DNA of 64,000 bases from Paludibacteraceae bacterium (GCA_017391525.1 JAFOYE010000007.1:38268-102267), one strand, 5' to 3'. Shown: positions 1 through 9,064, counted from the first letter of the stretch. Made by a program: numbers and translations. The notes: generated by a model not told the origin, from the sequence alone.

Positions 1-86
1 AAGATTCGGCACAGTTGTATCATCAAAGTCCTCGCTATGTATTTGCTTTTCTTGAAAGTGAATTGAGAACAGGAAAAGTGGAGTAA
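1..86 (+). CDS. 3' end of an unidentified gene (partial)
   Basis: A reading frame enters from the left edge and ends at TAA (84-86). Only 27 residues are visible, ending in SPRYVFAFLESELRTGK followed by two residues. The composition looks like a real globular or helical C-terminus, but it is too short for me to assign a family. The next gene begins 113 bases downstream. I see no terminator or consensus promoter between them, so read-through into the secreted-protein cluster is possible. Confidence 0.5.
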   Translation, partial: DSAQLYHQSPRYVFAFLESELRTGKVE

Positions 87-199
87 CCAAGATAACGATT
101 TTACACACACGTCAACCCCGCTGATACACAACGCGCCAATAGCGCATACAACGCTCACCCACGAGCAAACAACGTGAAACACAAAACACTGCATATACC

Positions 200-3100
200 A
201 TGAAAAAATATTTACTTCTCGTTTTATTAGTCACTCTATCTTTTTCTAGCGCTTTTGCGGCTGATCCAAATCCGTATGCATACAACTTAAAAAAGATAAG
301 TTATGATGACAATAGCAAAACCTTGGTGATAGGTTACTCTCTGAATGCGCCTGCGGATTCGATATTTGTTTACGCAGAGGATGCGGGTGGTAGAAAATAT
401 CAGCTTTGTCATATTGGCGCAAAAGGTGCAGGTGATCATACTGAAAGTCTTCAATTGTTATATGCAGACGATGTCGACATTTTGCCTCGAAACGAGCAGT
501 TAACATGGGGTATCGCTGCTAAGGGTAAAAAATATAGTACCCATCAAACTTGTGGCAGAAAGATTGATTCGCACACGCCATTTTCTATAGCTATTGATAG
601 AAATCCTAATAGCGACTATTTTGGTCGAATCATCACTTCGCAGACCAATAATAACTCTTCTGTAGGTCTCTATGCATATGATGCCGGTTTCCGTGGAGGA
701 TACTATTGCATGGACCCCGATGTATATTTGGGAAATAATCAAAATTGGTATGATGATACCTTTCTTACTCCATATCGTGTTCGAATAATTCAAGATGGTT
801 CAGGAAGAGTGCTCGTATCTTCTGCTGCCGTAGGACAGCCTACCTATCTCTGGTGGGTTAACCCCGACAATCTTAATGATTGGAGAGAGTTAATTCAATC
901 ACACATCATGAAAGAATATGCTCCTGTAGGACTTAATAATCCAACGGATGATTCTATGGGTAATATCGATTTTGATTTAAAGATAGATGGAGATAAATTA
1001 GATATTTTACTTTTTGGTTCGTCATTGACAGGAACGACGGTAGAATTAGCCCTAACAGAAAAGGATAAAGCATTGCATAGTGGTATCTATAGTTGCAATT
1101 TATCTGATTTGCAAGGTGGTAATTATCGTGCGTTGACTGAAGATGATCGTAAAGGGGGTAATCCTCATCCTTTGGTAACGAATTCTAATTATTGTTCGCT
1201 TGCATCTGCACAAACGGCATATGATAAGTATGGGGGTGTTTGGTTCTGTGGTTACCATTTAACAGAATCAGGTTTTCCAGAAGATCCTTCTTTGTATCAT
1301 CTTATCAATGGTAATGCGGCTTTGGCGCAATCTTATAGCGATGGTGATTATCTGCGTCGCAAAAATGTAGGATCTGCAGCAATCTGCTATAACAAAACAT
1401 TTGACCGTTTCGCTATTTCACAGGGTAACTTAGCGAACGAGGCTAGAATATACAATGTGTCTCAAGCTGAAGGTGCTCACCCAGTTTTATCAAATGGTTC
1501 TAGTGTAGATATGACTAGTAACACTACTGCAAGAAAATTAATCGCAGATATGTGCTGGGATTATGCTGACAACTTGTATCTATGTGTTCGCAATCGAGAT
1601 GATGCGTTACAAGGTGTTTGGGTAATCGCTGCGGCATTGAATGGCGATACAACTTCTACACCTGCTCCAATCAATAAAGGAAATGAGTTTACAATGACTT
1701 GTAGAGATGTTCAGCATCGAGTTACAGCAACTAGCATACAGGTATCTTGTAAAATACAAAATGAAGATGGAACTGATTTTGTGGATGGTTTGTATGATGA
1801 GTGCTCTAAAATCACGCTAAAGGCTATAGCCGCAAACGGATACAAATTCTTAGGTTGGAAAAAGGATGGCAACCTTGTAAGTACCGATTTGACTTATTCG
1901 TTTTATGTGACACAGGAAACGAATATTATGGCGATGTTCGAGTATGCGGTGTATAATGTAGAGTGGTACGGCTTATTCCAAGATCCCCAAGATATAACGG
2001 ACTACATTACTAATCCTAATAGTAGTATGGATGGAAAAACAAACTCAAGGTTATGGAGATTATTTCAAGTCGCTTTCAATGAAGCACTTAAAGAGAAATA
2101 TCCATCAGGTACATTACGTAGCGACCAACAAAATATTTCTCCAAACGGCATTGCACACTCACACTATCAAGTTGCCACATTTATCGCCGGCAATAATGCA
2201 AATGCAATTTTACTTGATTTTATAGGGTTAACAAATAACACTACAGGTCTTTCGAAACGCCCTTTTAAATGGCTTGCGCCATATATTAAAGATGCTCTAA
2301 AACGACAAGGTATAACTTCTACCTCAACTGATTTATCGTATTGGAAAGGAACGCTATATCGTTTCTTTAATAGGTCAAACAAGGCATACACATTAACGAA
2401 TGGTAATGTTGTAGCCTACAATTTTGGTGAAGGTGATTTTACAGAGTATGGAAAGCCTACATACTGGCGTATAGGGTGGGCAGATATTGCTTGTGGATTG
2501 GAACCAATAATGAGTTATGCTGATGATATGCCAGTAGAATGGGATTGGTCTTATACTCCGACAACATCCATAATAGCAGTTGATAAAAGCACTTTAACTC
2601 CTGGAAATTGGTACAAATGGAATAACCAAGAAGCAAATCCTGGCAAACTCCTTGCTTGGTATTACGATGATAAGAATAATCCTACTTGGCCAGCAAACCC
2701 TACGATTGTTCGCAATGTGTATAAGGATGGTGCTCTTTTCGCCACCTGGGTAGATAAGTCTATTTCTGAGGATGAAGACAAACAACAAAAGAACTCCGAT
2801 GTGATTTATCTCCTCAACCACCACAATGGTACGCACAATATTGAAGTGGATAGAACATTGCAAGCCAATATGTACAACACCTTCTGTTTGCCATTTGGTG
2901 TCAATGCCAAATCTCAACTCCCTTCTGAATTGCAAGATGCTACTTTTGTGAAATTCGATGGAATAGAGAATTTGTACGAGACTTCTGGCGACGAGGTGGC
3001 AGTGTTGAACTTCTCTGAAGTGACATTCTCAGGAGCTGATACCCTTGAAGCTGGTAAACCATACTTAGTTTTGCCTAAAACAGATATTTCTACCAGCAAA

Positions 3101-3535
3101 GTGTATACCAATATCAAAACCGATTACAAGAATGGCGATAAGAACAATCCTACTGTAGTTGAAAGAGCCAAAACTGTTACCCAGGAAACCGCTAATGGTG
3201 GTCATGTTTCATTCTGTGGAACGATTAATTCAGTTAGTATTCCAGAGCAAACAGTTATTCTTGTAGCAGATAGTCGTTTGGCCAAAACAACTGAGGTTGG
3301 TAACATGTTGGGACTTCGTGGTTATTTTATAGTGGATGATCCATACATTCAAAGTCTTGCAGATGAAGGCAAACTCTACCTCTCCATGAAGAAACCTGTG
3401 ACTACCTCTATCCCAGTTGCACCAGAAGCAGAGCAACAAACCAAACCAGAAGTACGCAAGATCATGCATGACGGCAATATCTACATCCTCCGCGGAGAGG
3501 AGGTCTATACCATCACAGGCAATCGCGTCAAATAA
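200..3535 (+). CDS. Giant secreted propeller/InlB-repeat protein, paralogue 1
   Basis: 1,111 residues. Residues 1-20 form a signal peptide ending AFA. An N-terminal beta domain opens with NPYAYNL, and a region to about residue 490 looks like a beta-propeller (repeated DxxGRhhVSS-type turns and an ALVIDRNPNS-like blade). Residues 497-583 form a divergent InlB B-repeat (GYKFLGW). Residues 583-770 are a Trp-rich module with RLWRLF, FKWLAPYI, LYRFFN and YGKPTYWR. A beta region carries NMYNTFCLPFG near residue 890. The protein ends with the tail motif DGNIYILRGEEVYTITG. It probably acts at the cell surface. Binding partner unknown; no catalytic site seen. It is followed after 31 bases by a second paralogue, so the two are probably co-transcribed. 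ATG at 200 is chosen because the signal peptide starts there. Confidence 0.85.
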   Translation: MKKYLLLVLLVTLSFSSAFAADPNPYAYNLKKISYDDNSKTLVIGYSLNAPADSIFVYAEDAGGRKYQLCHIGAKGAGDHTESLQLLYADDVDILPRNEQLTWGIAAKGKKYSTHQTCGRKIDSHTPFSIAIDRNPNSDYFGRIITSQTNNNSSVGLYAYDAGFRGGYYCMDPDVYLGNNQNWYDDTFLTPYRVRIIQDGSGRVLVSSAAVGQPTYLWWVNPDNLNDWRELIQSHIMKEYAPVGLNNPTDDSMGNIDFDLKIDGDKLDILLFGSSLTGTTVELALTEKDKALHSGIYSCNLSDLQGGNYRALTEDDRKGGNPHPLVTNSNYCSLASAQTAYDKYGGVWFCGYHLTESGFPEDPSLYHLINGNAALAQSYSDGDYLRRKNVGSAAICYNKTFDRFAISQGNLANEARIYNVSQAEGAHPVLSNGSSVDMTSNTTARKLIADMCWDYADNLYLCVRNRDDALQGVWVIAAALNGDTTSTPAPINKGNEFTMTCRDVQHRVTATSIQVSCKIQNEDGTDFVDGLYDECSKITLKAIAANGYKFLGWKKDGNLVSTDLTYSFYVTQETNIMAMFEYAVYNVEWYGLFQDPQDITDYITNPNSSMDGKTNSRLWRLFQVAFNEALKEKYPSGTLRSDQQNISPNGIAHSHYQVATFIAGNNANAILLDFIGLTNNTTGLSKRPFKWLAPYIKDALKRQGITSTSTDLSYWKGTLYRFFNRSNKAYTLTNGNVVAYNFGEGDFTEYGKPTYWRIGWADIACGLEPIMSYADDMPVEWDWSYTPTTSIIAVDKSTLTPGNWYKWNNQEANPGKLLAWYYDDKNNPTWPANPTIVRNVYKDGALFATWVDKSISEDEDKQQKNSDVIYLLNHHNGTHNIEVDRTLQANMYNTFCLPFGVNAKSQLPSELQDATFVKFDGIENLYETSGDEVAVLNFSEVTFSGADTLEAGKPYLVLPKTDISTSKVYTNIKTDYKNGDKNNPTVVERAKTVTQETANGGHVSFCGTINSVSIPEQTVILVADSRLAKTTEVGNMLGLRGYFIVDDPYIQSLADEGKLYLSMKKPVTTSIPVAPEAEQQTKPEVRKIMHDGNIYILRGEEVYTITGNRVK

Positions 3536-3566
3536 TAAATAAAGTAAACAAATCACTCGCTATACC

Positions 3567-6500
3567 ATGAAGAAAATTTTACTATTTATAATTTGCGCAT
3601 TTGTTGCAATGTTGTCACATGCAGCTTCTACTTCTCCAGTTAATATATATGCAACACGTTTATCGTTACCTAATAATGGTGTCGTAGATGGGAATCGTCA
3701 GACTTCCTTTAAGTTTTACGTAATGGCAGAAACCGATGAGTGGTGGATATATCTTGATAAAAACAGTGATGGAGAATTTACGGACTCTGAACAAATTTAT
3801 CACAGTACAGATAATATAGCAGTGAATAGTTATCAAACTGTCACTTGCTCTATCCCAGATGATATTCCAGCGGGCGAATATCAATGGGCTGTCAAAGTGA
3901 GAGCTGTAGCGCAAGGACGTACTACTCCTCTGTTAGGACGAAATTACGAAAATAGCGACAAACGATATTTATTCCGATCAGCGATGGGTGTCGCTGTTGA
4001 TTGTAGTTATGAAAGTGAGTATCTTGGATATTCCTATGTGACAGAAAACGAAGGTGGAACAACGACAAGTGTTACTGGCACTGGCTCGCGCACAACAAAG
4101 GATGGTATCTATATTTTTGGTCCTGCGATGGGTGTTGGTAATGACGGTAATGCTTACACAGGAGGTGTTAGTTGGAATCCTACGTCAGATTACCGCGAGA
4201 GAGGTCCTTTCCGTGTATGCACAGATGACGAAGGATATGTATATGTCTGTGAGAACAGACCTGCAGCTGAAAGTACGGATGTACATGGTGGAGCATTAGT
4301 GTGGAGAATGCACCCTAGTGATTACTCCAAATCCATGCAAGTGGTATTAAAGCAAAGTGATCTTAGTGATCTAAATAAGCGTATACACTCTATTGCTGTC
4401 ACTCGAGATGCAAATGGCAATAAGGTATTATATGGAATCTTTGGTGGAACAAGCGATGGCGCATTAACTAGTGGTCAATTAGGAAGTTTTATTATTAATG
4501 ATAGCGGAAATAGCATTACAATAACGCAACAGAGCAAAATAGTCAATCTATATGCGGATCACAAATTAATCAGCATTTATACGTCTATCGTTCCAGGTAA
4601 GCACGGAGATTTATGGATATTCCAGCATCGTGGAGAATCGTCGAGCACTTATCCGACTGTTATACACCTTGATAATACGATGACAGTAGATAAAAAGATT
4701 TATGCAAACGAACTACTCAATTTACGTGGTTCGGGAGCATTAAGTCACGATGGCTCTGTGCTGGCAGTCAATGGTAACGTGGAGTCGGATAAGAATGTAT
4801 ATGTACATTTCTACAATATTACTTATAAAGCGTCTAACAAATCTCAAATACAATCCATCAGCAGAAATACCTCTTTCAATATTGCTACCCCACGCATAAA
4901 TGGATATACAGGAACTGAATTTGCAGAAGGTATGGCTTTTGATGTTGCAGACAACCTATATATCCTTTCTGGAAACAATAGCAATGCTAATGTGGATCGT
5001 CTGTATGTATATTCGTATCCCAAAGGGAATAACAACGAGCATCTCACACCAGCGAGAAGCGCGTTAACGATTAAGATTTCCAGTTCGGAACATATCTGTT
5101 GGCACCCATACCCAGAAGGATATCAAGTTGCCAACGAAGATTTGTTTGAAATGTTTAAAGTGGGTTACAAAGCATACACTGGAAAAGAACTTCTCTACAC
5201 AGAGAATGATGGGAAAATCGCTATCTCAAGTAATCCTGTGCCAGCTCTTGTCGAATTTATGACTAACGAGAATTCTCCTTGGAAATGGTTAGGCGATTAT
5301 ATCATTCAGTGTGGTGCACAAAGACAACAAGTCAAAACATCTCCTTGGGCTACAAATAATGATTTATGGGTGGATTTTAAGAAAGATTACAAAAGTATAA
5401 CTGGCGTCAATCCCACTGATCAACCTATTACTTATGCTGTAGATTTTCTTGGAAATACATCGAGGACTCGTCAAGTTCTGAATGATGCAAAATACAAATG
5501 GTTAGACAACTATATCGAACAGCTGATTGATGAACAATCTGTTGCAAGAACTAATATTGATTCATATTGGCCTTGGGTGCTTGCAGGTTTCTTTAGGCAA
5601 GATAATAAAACGACTAGCAAGAAAGATGGAAGTAAGTGGACGCATGGAATTGACTTCTCTACCGCCGGTAAACCAGAAAATTGGATACCTTACTACTTAA
5701 ATAGCACAATACATAACGAAGCAATTGATATAGATCATGAGTGGCGGGTATGCCTAAATAATTTCTTCAATATTAGCAAAGAAAAAACGGATAGTGACCA
5801 TCCATTCATTGTAGATTATACCACTGCTGGCAAACCATCCGAATGGAATGACGAATGGCTAGCATCATTCCCTACTACACCTAGTAAAGTAAAGGCGAGA
5901 GGTGCACTGCCTTATTTGGTTCGAAAAGGTTATGTTTTTGCAGGATGGTACTTTGGTAATGATCATACAAGTGCGGCTGGTCCTGGTTATAACAAGAACG
6001 CATTGGTGACTGTACAAAATATTGCTTCTGCTTGTATTTACGGACGATGGTTAGAAGAAACGCTATACGAGGGATACGTAGCAAAAGATCCGCTTGATTT
6101 GTTCTCAACAGACTATATTAACAACAATATTGAACTCATCAACGCCACTAGCGGTAGCGAATATTCATTTACAATTAATCGTAGATTGCAAGGTGGCATG
6201 TACAATACTCTGTGTTTCCCATTCCCTGTAACAAAAGAAGACATATCTAATGTTTATTATGTTGATACAGAAGAAAAGCCATTGGAACGTACTGGAACGG
6301 AATATTCATTCTCTATTGTGCAATACGATAATACCGAAATAGTCGATAACAAGATTGTTCTTAATTTCTCGGAAGTAGACGAAGATGAAGTGATAGCTGC
6401 GAATATGCCATTCCTTATCAAAACAAATGTAGATATTGCAAGGCCATTTAAGTTTAGTTCCCCAAAAATGATTGTAAGGATGGACCATATTGCTCCTGCT

Positions 6501-6881
6501 GATGATGGGGAAGCAGAATCAACTAACTATGGCGACAATTATGGACATACCATTGATAATGGAGACTTTGCGTACACTGGAGTCTTAGCACCGACTATGA
6601 TTCCTGCTAATAGTTGCATTCTTGTAACATACAATCAACTCGCAACTACTCAAGAAAGTGGCGAAATGCTTGGAATGAGAGGATTTTTTACTCTTGATGA
6701 GTCTGTACAAGAAATGCCAGCCACTATAAAGATTGTTGATAAAGATAAGACTGCTACATCGGTTGAGGACATTCAGGACAATGAGCCCCAAGTACGCAAA
6801 ATCCTTCACAACAGCCAAATCTACATCCTTCGTGGCGACGAGGTGTATGACTTGAATGGACGCTTGCTCCGCAAGCAATAG
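3567..6881 (+). CDS. Giant secreted propeller/InlB-repeat protein, paralogue 2
   Basis: 1,104 residues with a signal peptide at 1-19 (ending SHA). It is the most divergent of the four paralogues. It lacks the NPFAY opening and has an acidic stretch DKNSDGEFTDSEQ that looks like a calcium-binding loop. A propeller-like region follows. The Trp-rich module occurs in tandem form (about residues 512-765): WKWLGDYI, then YKWLDNYI with GFFRQ and DFSTAGKPENW, then NNFFN with TTAGKPSEW. An InlB-like strand (GYVFAGWY) lies near residue 790 and GGMYNTLCFPF near 877. The tail is NSQIYILRGDEVYDLNG. It lies 31 bases downstream of paralogue 1 and is followed by a good terminator. Role inferred only as an exported surface or adhesive protein. 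Confidence 0.85.
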   Translation: MKKILLFIICAFVAMLSHAASTSPVNIYATRLSLPNNGVVDGNRQTSFKFYVMAETDEWWIYLDKNSDGEFTDSEQIYHSTDNIAVNSYQTVTCSIPDDIPAGEYQWAVKVRAVAQGRTTPLLGRNYENSDKRYLFRSAMGVAVDCSYESEYLGYSYVTENEGGTTTSVTGTGSRTTKDGIYIFGPAMGVGNDGNAYTGGVSWNPTSDYRERGPFRVCTDDEGYVYVCENRPAAESTDVHGGALVWRMHPSDYSKSMQVVLKQSDLSDLNKRIHSIAVTRDANGNKVLYGIFGGTSDGALTSGQLGSFIINDSGNSITITQQSKIVNLYADHKLISIYTSIVPGKHGDLWIFQHRGESSSTYPTVIHLDNTMTVDKKIYANELLNLRGSGALSHDGSVLAVNGNVESDKNVYVHFYNITYKASNKSQIQSISRNTSFNIATPRINGYTGTEFAEGMAFDVADNLYILSGNNSNANVDRLYVYSYPKGNNNEHLTPARSALTIKISSSEHICWHPYPEGYQVANEDLFEMFKVGYKAYTGKELLYTENDGKIAISSNPVPALVEFMTNENSPWKWLGDYIIQCGAQRQQVKTSPWATNNDLWVDFKKDYKSITGVNPTDQPITYAVDFLGNTSRTRQVLNDAKYKWLDNYIEQLIDEQSVARTNIDSYWPWVLAGFFRQDNKTTSKKDGSKWTHGIDFSTAGKPENWIPYYLNSTIHNEAIDIDHEWRVCLNNFFNISKEKTDSDHPFIVDYTTAGKPSEWNDEWLASFPTTPSKVKARGALPYLVRKGYVFAGWYFGNDHTSAAGPGYNKNALVTVQNIASACIYGRWLEETLYEGYVAKDPLDLFSTDYINNNIELINATSGSEYSFTINRRLQGGMYNTLCFPFPVTKEDISNVYYVDTEEKPLERTGTEYSFSIVQYDNTEIVDNKIVLNFSEVDEDEVIAANMPFLIKTNVDIARPFKFSSPKMIVRMDHIAPADDGEAESTNYGDNYGHTIDNGDFAYTGVLAPTMIPANSCILVTYNQLATTQESGEMLGMRGFFTLDESVQEMPATIKIVDKDKTATSVEDIQDNEPQVRKILHNSQIYILRGDEVYDLNGRLLRKQ

Positions 6882-6903
6882 GATGCTGTTTGATTTTAGG
6901 CAA

Positions 6904-6945
6904 TTGGCTATAGGACGCTTCGCTATAGGCTATAGGTTATAGGCG
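6904..6945. repeat. Low-complexity CTATAGG microrepeat
   Basis: Degenerate tandem copies of GGCTATAGG or GCTATAGG lie just after the stop of paralogue 2. The element resembles the GGCGATGAGG/GGCTATTGG strings found inside recG (25450), the FecCD permease gene (44482) and ddl (38755). Confidence 0.7.
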
Positions 6946-6954
6946 AGAATAAGT

Positions 6955-6990
6955 CAGCAAACTTCCAATGGAGGTTTGCTGATTTTAATA
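6955..6990 (+). terminator. Rho-independent terminator after paralogue 2
   Basis: The arms CAGCAAACTTCC (6955-6966) and GGAGGTTTGCTG (6970-6981) pair over 12 positions with one G-U, around an AAT loop. ATTTTAAT follows. This closes the two-gene unit 200-6881. Confidence 0.8.
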
Positions 6991-6997
6991 TTTGAGT

Positions 6998-7096
6998 GAG
7001 ACTGCTATGCATCAAAGCAGTAAATCTGTAAAACTCACGCGGGCGCGTGCGTGAATTTTTAAGAAACATCGCTTTGTTGCATAGTGTGTAAGTCTC
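6998..7096. repeat. Nested imperfect palindrome, about 99 bases
   Basis: Outer arms GAGACT (6998-7003) and AGTCTC (7091-7096). Middle arms CTATGCATCAAAGC (7005-7018) and GCTTTGTTGCATAG (7071-7084) pair at 13 of 14 positions. An inner GC-rich stem TCACGC/GCGTGA encloses the centre. It could fold as one long hairpin in DNA or RNA. Possible identities are a MITE-like remnant, a REP-like element or a structured RNA. Confidence 0.6.
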
Positions 7097-7111
7097 CTAA
7101 TTTCTTCGCTC

Positions 7112-7213
7112 CATTCGTCTCATTCGCCGTTAGTGTTGTTACTTGTAACGGCTAATTAAGCTAATTATGCTAATTAACGTATGATTTGTTTAATTCGTCT
7201 TATTCGCCGTTTA
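7112..7213. repeat. ATTCGTCT/ATTCGCCGTT and GCTAATTA microrepeats
   Basis: ATTCGTCTCATTCGCCGTTA near 7113 recurs as AATTCGTCTTATTCGCCGTT near 7192. Between them sit three copies of GCTAATTA or TTAATTA-like units (7151-7179). No coding potential is evident. Same style as the other low-complexity strings in the window. Confidence 0.6.
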
Positions 7214-7223
7214 GAATAAATCA

Positions 7224-7276
7224 TTTTGTTGTGGGTTGCCAATGCGCTTAAGCGCATTCTTCCAACCCAAACAAAA
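7224..7276. repeat. Long hairpin around a perfect 18-base palindrome
   Basis: The centre AATGCGCTTAAGCGCATT (7241-7258) is a perfect palindrome. It is enclosed by GGGTTG (7233-7238) against CAACCC (7263-7268) and TTTTGTT against AACAAAA. The total stem is about 22 base pairs with small bulges. No T-run of terminator type follows. Function unknown. Confidence 0.65.
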
Positions 7277-7353
7277 CACATTCTCGAATTGTCTTTAAAA
7301 GTTTATCCCTGTGTTGCTATCGAAAAAGTAGACACTTAAGGTAGAAAAAAAAC

Positions 7354-7421
7354 AGAAATTTGGAACAAAAATGGCGTAAAATTTGGAATGAAAATCCAAA
7401 AAAAAGCGTAATATTTGGAAT
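7354..7421 (+). repeat. Three direct repeats of the TTTGGAA type upstream of the ATPase promoter
   Basis: Copies lie at 7354-7366 (AGAAATTTGGAAC), 7374-7389 (GCGTAAAATTTGGAAT) and 7406-7421 (GCGTAATATTTGGAAT). The TTTGGAA cores are 23 and 32 bases apart. A related copy, GCGCAAAATTTAGAAC, lies just after the gene at 8758-8773. The arrangement suggests binding sites for a regulator or for the ATPase itself. Confidence 0.6.
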
Positions 7422-7435
7422 TATTCTATAAAAAA

Positions 7436-7467
7436 CTTGCACAAATAAAAAAAAAGCACTATCTTTG
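7436..7467 (+). promoter_or_regulatory. Bacteroidetes-type promoter of the first orphan ATPase
   Basis: CTTG at 7436-7439 as the -33 element, 20 bases, then TATCTTTG (7460-7467) as the -7 element. The expected start site lies around 7474, inside or next to the palindrome that abuts the start codon. Confidence 0.8.
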
Positions 7468-7473
7468 CACTCG

Positions 7474-7490
7474 AAATAATAGTATTATTT
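7474..7490 (+). promoter_or_regulatory. Perfect palindrome abutting the ATPase start codon
   Basis: AAATAATA (7474-7481), one G, TATTATTT (7483-7490). The ATG begins at 7491. The palindrome covers the expected transcription start and the whole short leader, a place suited to a repressor operator or a translational block. Confidence 0.6.
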
Positions 7491-8744
7491 ATGAGTAAGA
7501 ATAGGCAAATAGAACAAATGGTTCGCTCTGTCAAAGACAAACGCCATGCAAGAATTATTGTTTTTACGGGGGCAAGACAAGTGGGTAAAACCACTATGGT
7601 TAAACAGGTTTTGCCGGAGTACGAATATCTAAGTATAGAGGATCCGATTTTGCGAAATTCATATTCAAGATTAACGGCTTCGCAGTGGCATTCGCAATTT
7701 CCTAAAGCCATTTTGGACGAGGTTCAGAAAGAGCCGAAACTCATTGAGAGTATCAAGGCTGCGTATGACTCCTATGATGATGTTCGTTATGTTTTGTTAG
7801 GGTCAAGTCAATTGCTCTTGCTGGAAAAGGTGCGAGAATCCTTGGCAGGTCGATGCCTAATCTATGAACTTTATCCGCTTACGCTTCCTGAAATTGCCAC
7901 GACAGATTGGACTGATACTATCCATTTGTCGATTTGGCAAAATATCATCACTAAGATAATAGAGCCCAAAGATGTGTTACCTTCTTTCTTAATGGACAAA
8001 AGACTATCGCAAAAGACTCAAGCTTGGCAACACTATCTGCGTTTGGGAGGTTATCCTGCCTTAGTGGCAGAAGATTTGACGGAGGATGATTGTTATATGT
8101 GGTTGAAAAATTATGTGCAGACATATTTGGAACGAGATGTGCGCGACTTGGCTTCTTTTAGAGATTTGGAACCATTTATCAAACTTCAACGCGCAGTGGC
8201 GTTATATACAGGAGCTCTGTTTAACGCATCTAACTTTGCAAGAGATATTGGAGTTACAAGCAAAACGGTTCAGCGATATTTGGAGTATTTGCGCTTAAGC
8301 TATCAGGTCATTATACTCCCCGCTTGGGAACGCAATTCTGTTAAACGATTAGTAAAGGCACCGAAGATACATTTTATGGATAATGGTGTGCTACAAGCCG
8401 TTTTACAAAAACGCGGAGGACTGACAGGCAATGAGTTCGAAAGTCTAATTGTGGCTGAGATTTATAAGCAGGTAAAGAATATGTTTGTTGATGCTTCGTT
8501 TCATCATCTTCGCACACAAGATGGCAAAGAAATAGACTTATTAGTTGAAGTGCAAGATGGATACTATGCTTTCGAAATCAAAATGGCTGAACATGTGCAA
8601 CAAATAGATGCTCGACATCTAATGAATATAGAGCAAATTTTGGATAAACCTTTACTTCATGGATTTGTTATCTCAAATGACACAGAAACCCAGCATTTTT
8701 CAGATAAGGTTACTGCGTTACATGTAGCTATGTTTCTAGGTTAA
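7491..8744 (+). CDS. Orphan AAA ATPase with C-terminal DUF4143
   Basis: 417 residues. Walker A is GARQVGKTT (residues 27-35) and the Walker B-like segment is KAILDEVQK. Sensor-like VLLGSSQLLLL follows. The C-terminal third has the DUF4143 pattern, ending in a PD-(D/E)xK-like arrangement: KEIDLLVEV, then YYAFEIKM. The family (COG1373-type) is widespread in Bacteroidetes and of unproven function. Predicted cytosolic, with no signal or membrane segment. It is monocistronic, with its own promoter, upstream iterons and downstream terminator. It interrupts the secreted-protein cluster, which suggests separate acquisition. A second member is at 39827. Whether the nuclease-like fold is active is unknown. 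Confidence 0.9.
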   Translation: MSKNRQIEQMVRSVKDKRHARIIVFTGARQVGKTTMVKQVLPEYEYLSIEDPILRNSYSRLTASQWHSQFPKAILDEVQKEPKLIESIKAAYDSYDDVRYVLLGSSQLLLLEKVRESLAGRCLIYELYPLTLPEIATTDWTDTIHLSIWQNIITKIIEPKDVLPSFLMDKRLSQKTQAWQHYLRLGGYPALVAEDLTEDDCYMWLKNYVQTYLERDVRDLASFRDLEPFIKLQRAVALYTGALFNASNFARDIGVTSKTVQRYLEYLRLSYQVIILPAWERNSVKRLVKAPKIHFMDNGVLQAVLQKRGGLTGNEFESLIVAEIYKQVKNMFVDASFHHLRTQDGKEIDLLVEVQDGYYAFEIKMAEHVQQIDARHLMNIEQILDKPLLHGFVISNDTETQHFSDKVTALHVAMFLG

Positions 8745-8798
8745 GTACTACTTTTTTGCGCAAAATTTAGAACATTATTAGTTTATTGATACCATATT

Positions 8799-8831
8799 AG
8801 AGCATCTGCCTTACAAGCAGATGCTCTTTTC
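8799..8831 (+). terminator. Rho-independent terminator of the first ATPase
   Basis: AGAGCATCTGC (8799-8809) pairs perfectly with GCAGATGCTCT (8817-8827) around a 7-base loop. TTTTC follows. Confidence 0.85.
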
Positions 8832-8876
8832 TACCTTATATACTATCTCGCGTGTGATAAACAGCAAGATATAAAT

Positions 8877-9034
8877 AGTGTCTACTTTTGAAAATTAAAA
8901 ACGTCAAAAAATAGCGTCAGTGTCCACTTTTGAAAATATGAAAAAATTAAAAGTATCACTACTGTCTAGTTTTGAAAACGAAAAATAGAATTAATTATTA
9001 AAACTAACGAAAAAAAATTTTTTTGTCTACTTTT
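8877..9034 (+). repeat. Four direct GTCTACTTTTGAAAA repeats, helically phased
   Basis: Copies begin near 8877 (AGTGTCTACTTTTGAAAA), 8919 (AGTGTCCACTTTTGAAAA), 8961 (ACTGTCTAGTTTTGAAAA) and 9022 (TTTGTCTACTTTTAAG). The GTC cores are 42, 42 and 61 bases apart. An inverted copy, AAAAGTAGACACT, lies at 7324-7336, so the ATPase gene sits between inverted 13-base matches. No gene is visible here. The first copy matches the operator of the second ATPase (39774-39794) at 18 of 21 positions. Confidence 0.65.
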
Positions 9035-9064
9035 AAGATCTGGTACACCCTGTTTTTTACATTC

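Noticed and set aside
7324-8889. Possible transposable element bounded by 13-base inverted repeats
   Set aside because: No transposase, no visible target-site duplication, and the right-hand arm is one of four direct repeats. Kept as a repeat observation, not called a mobile element.
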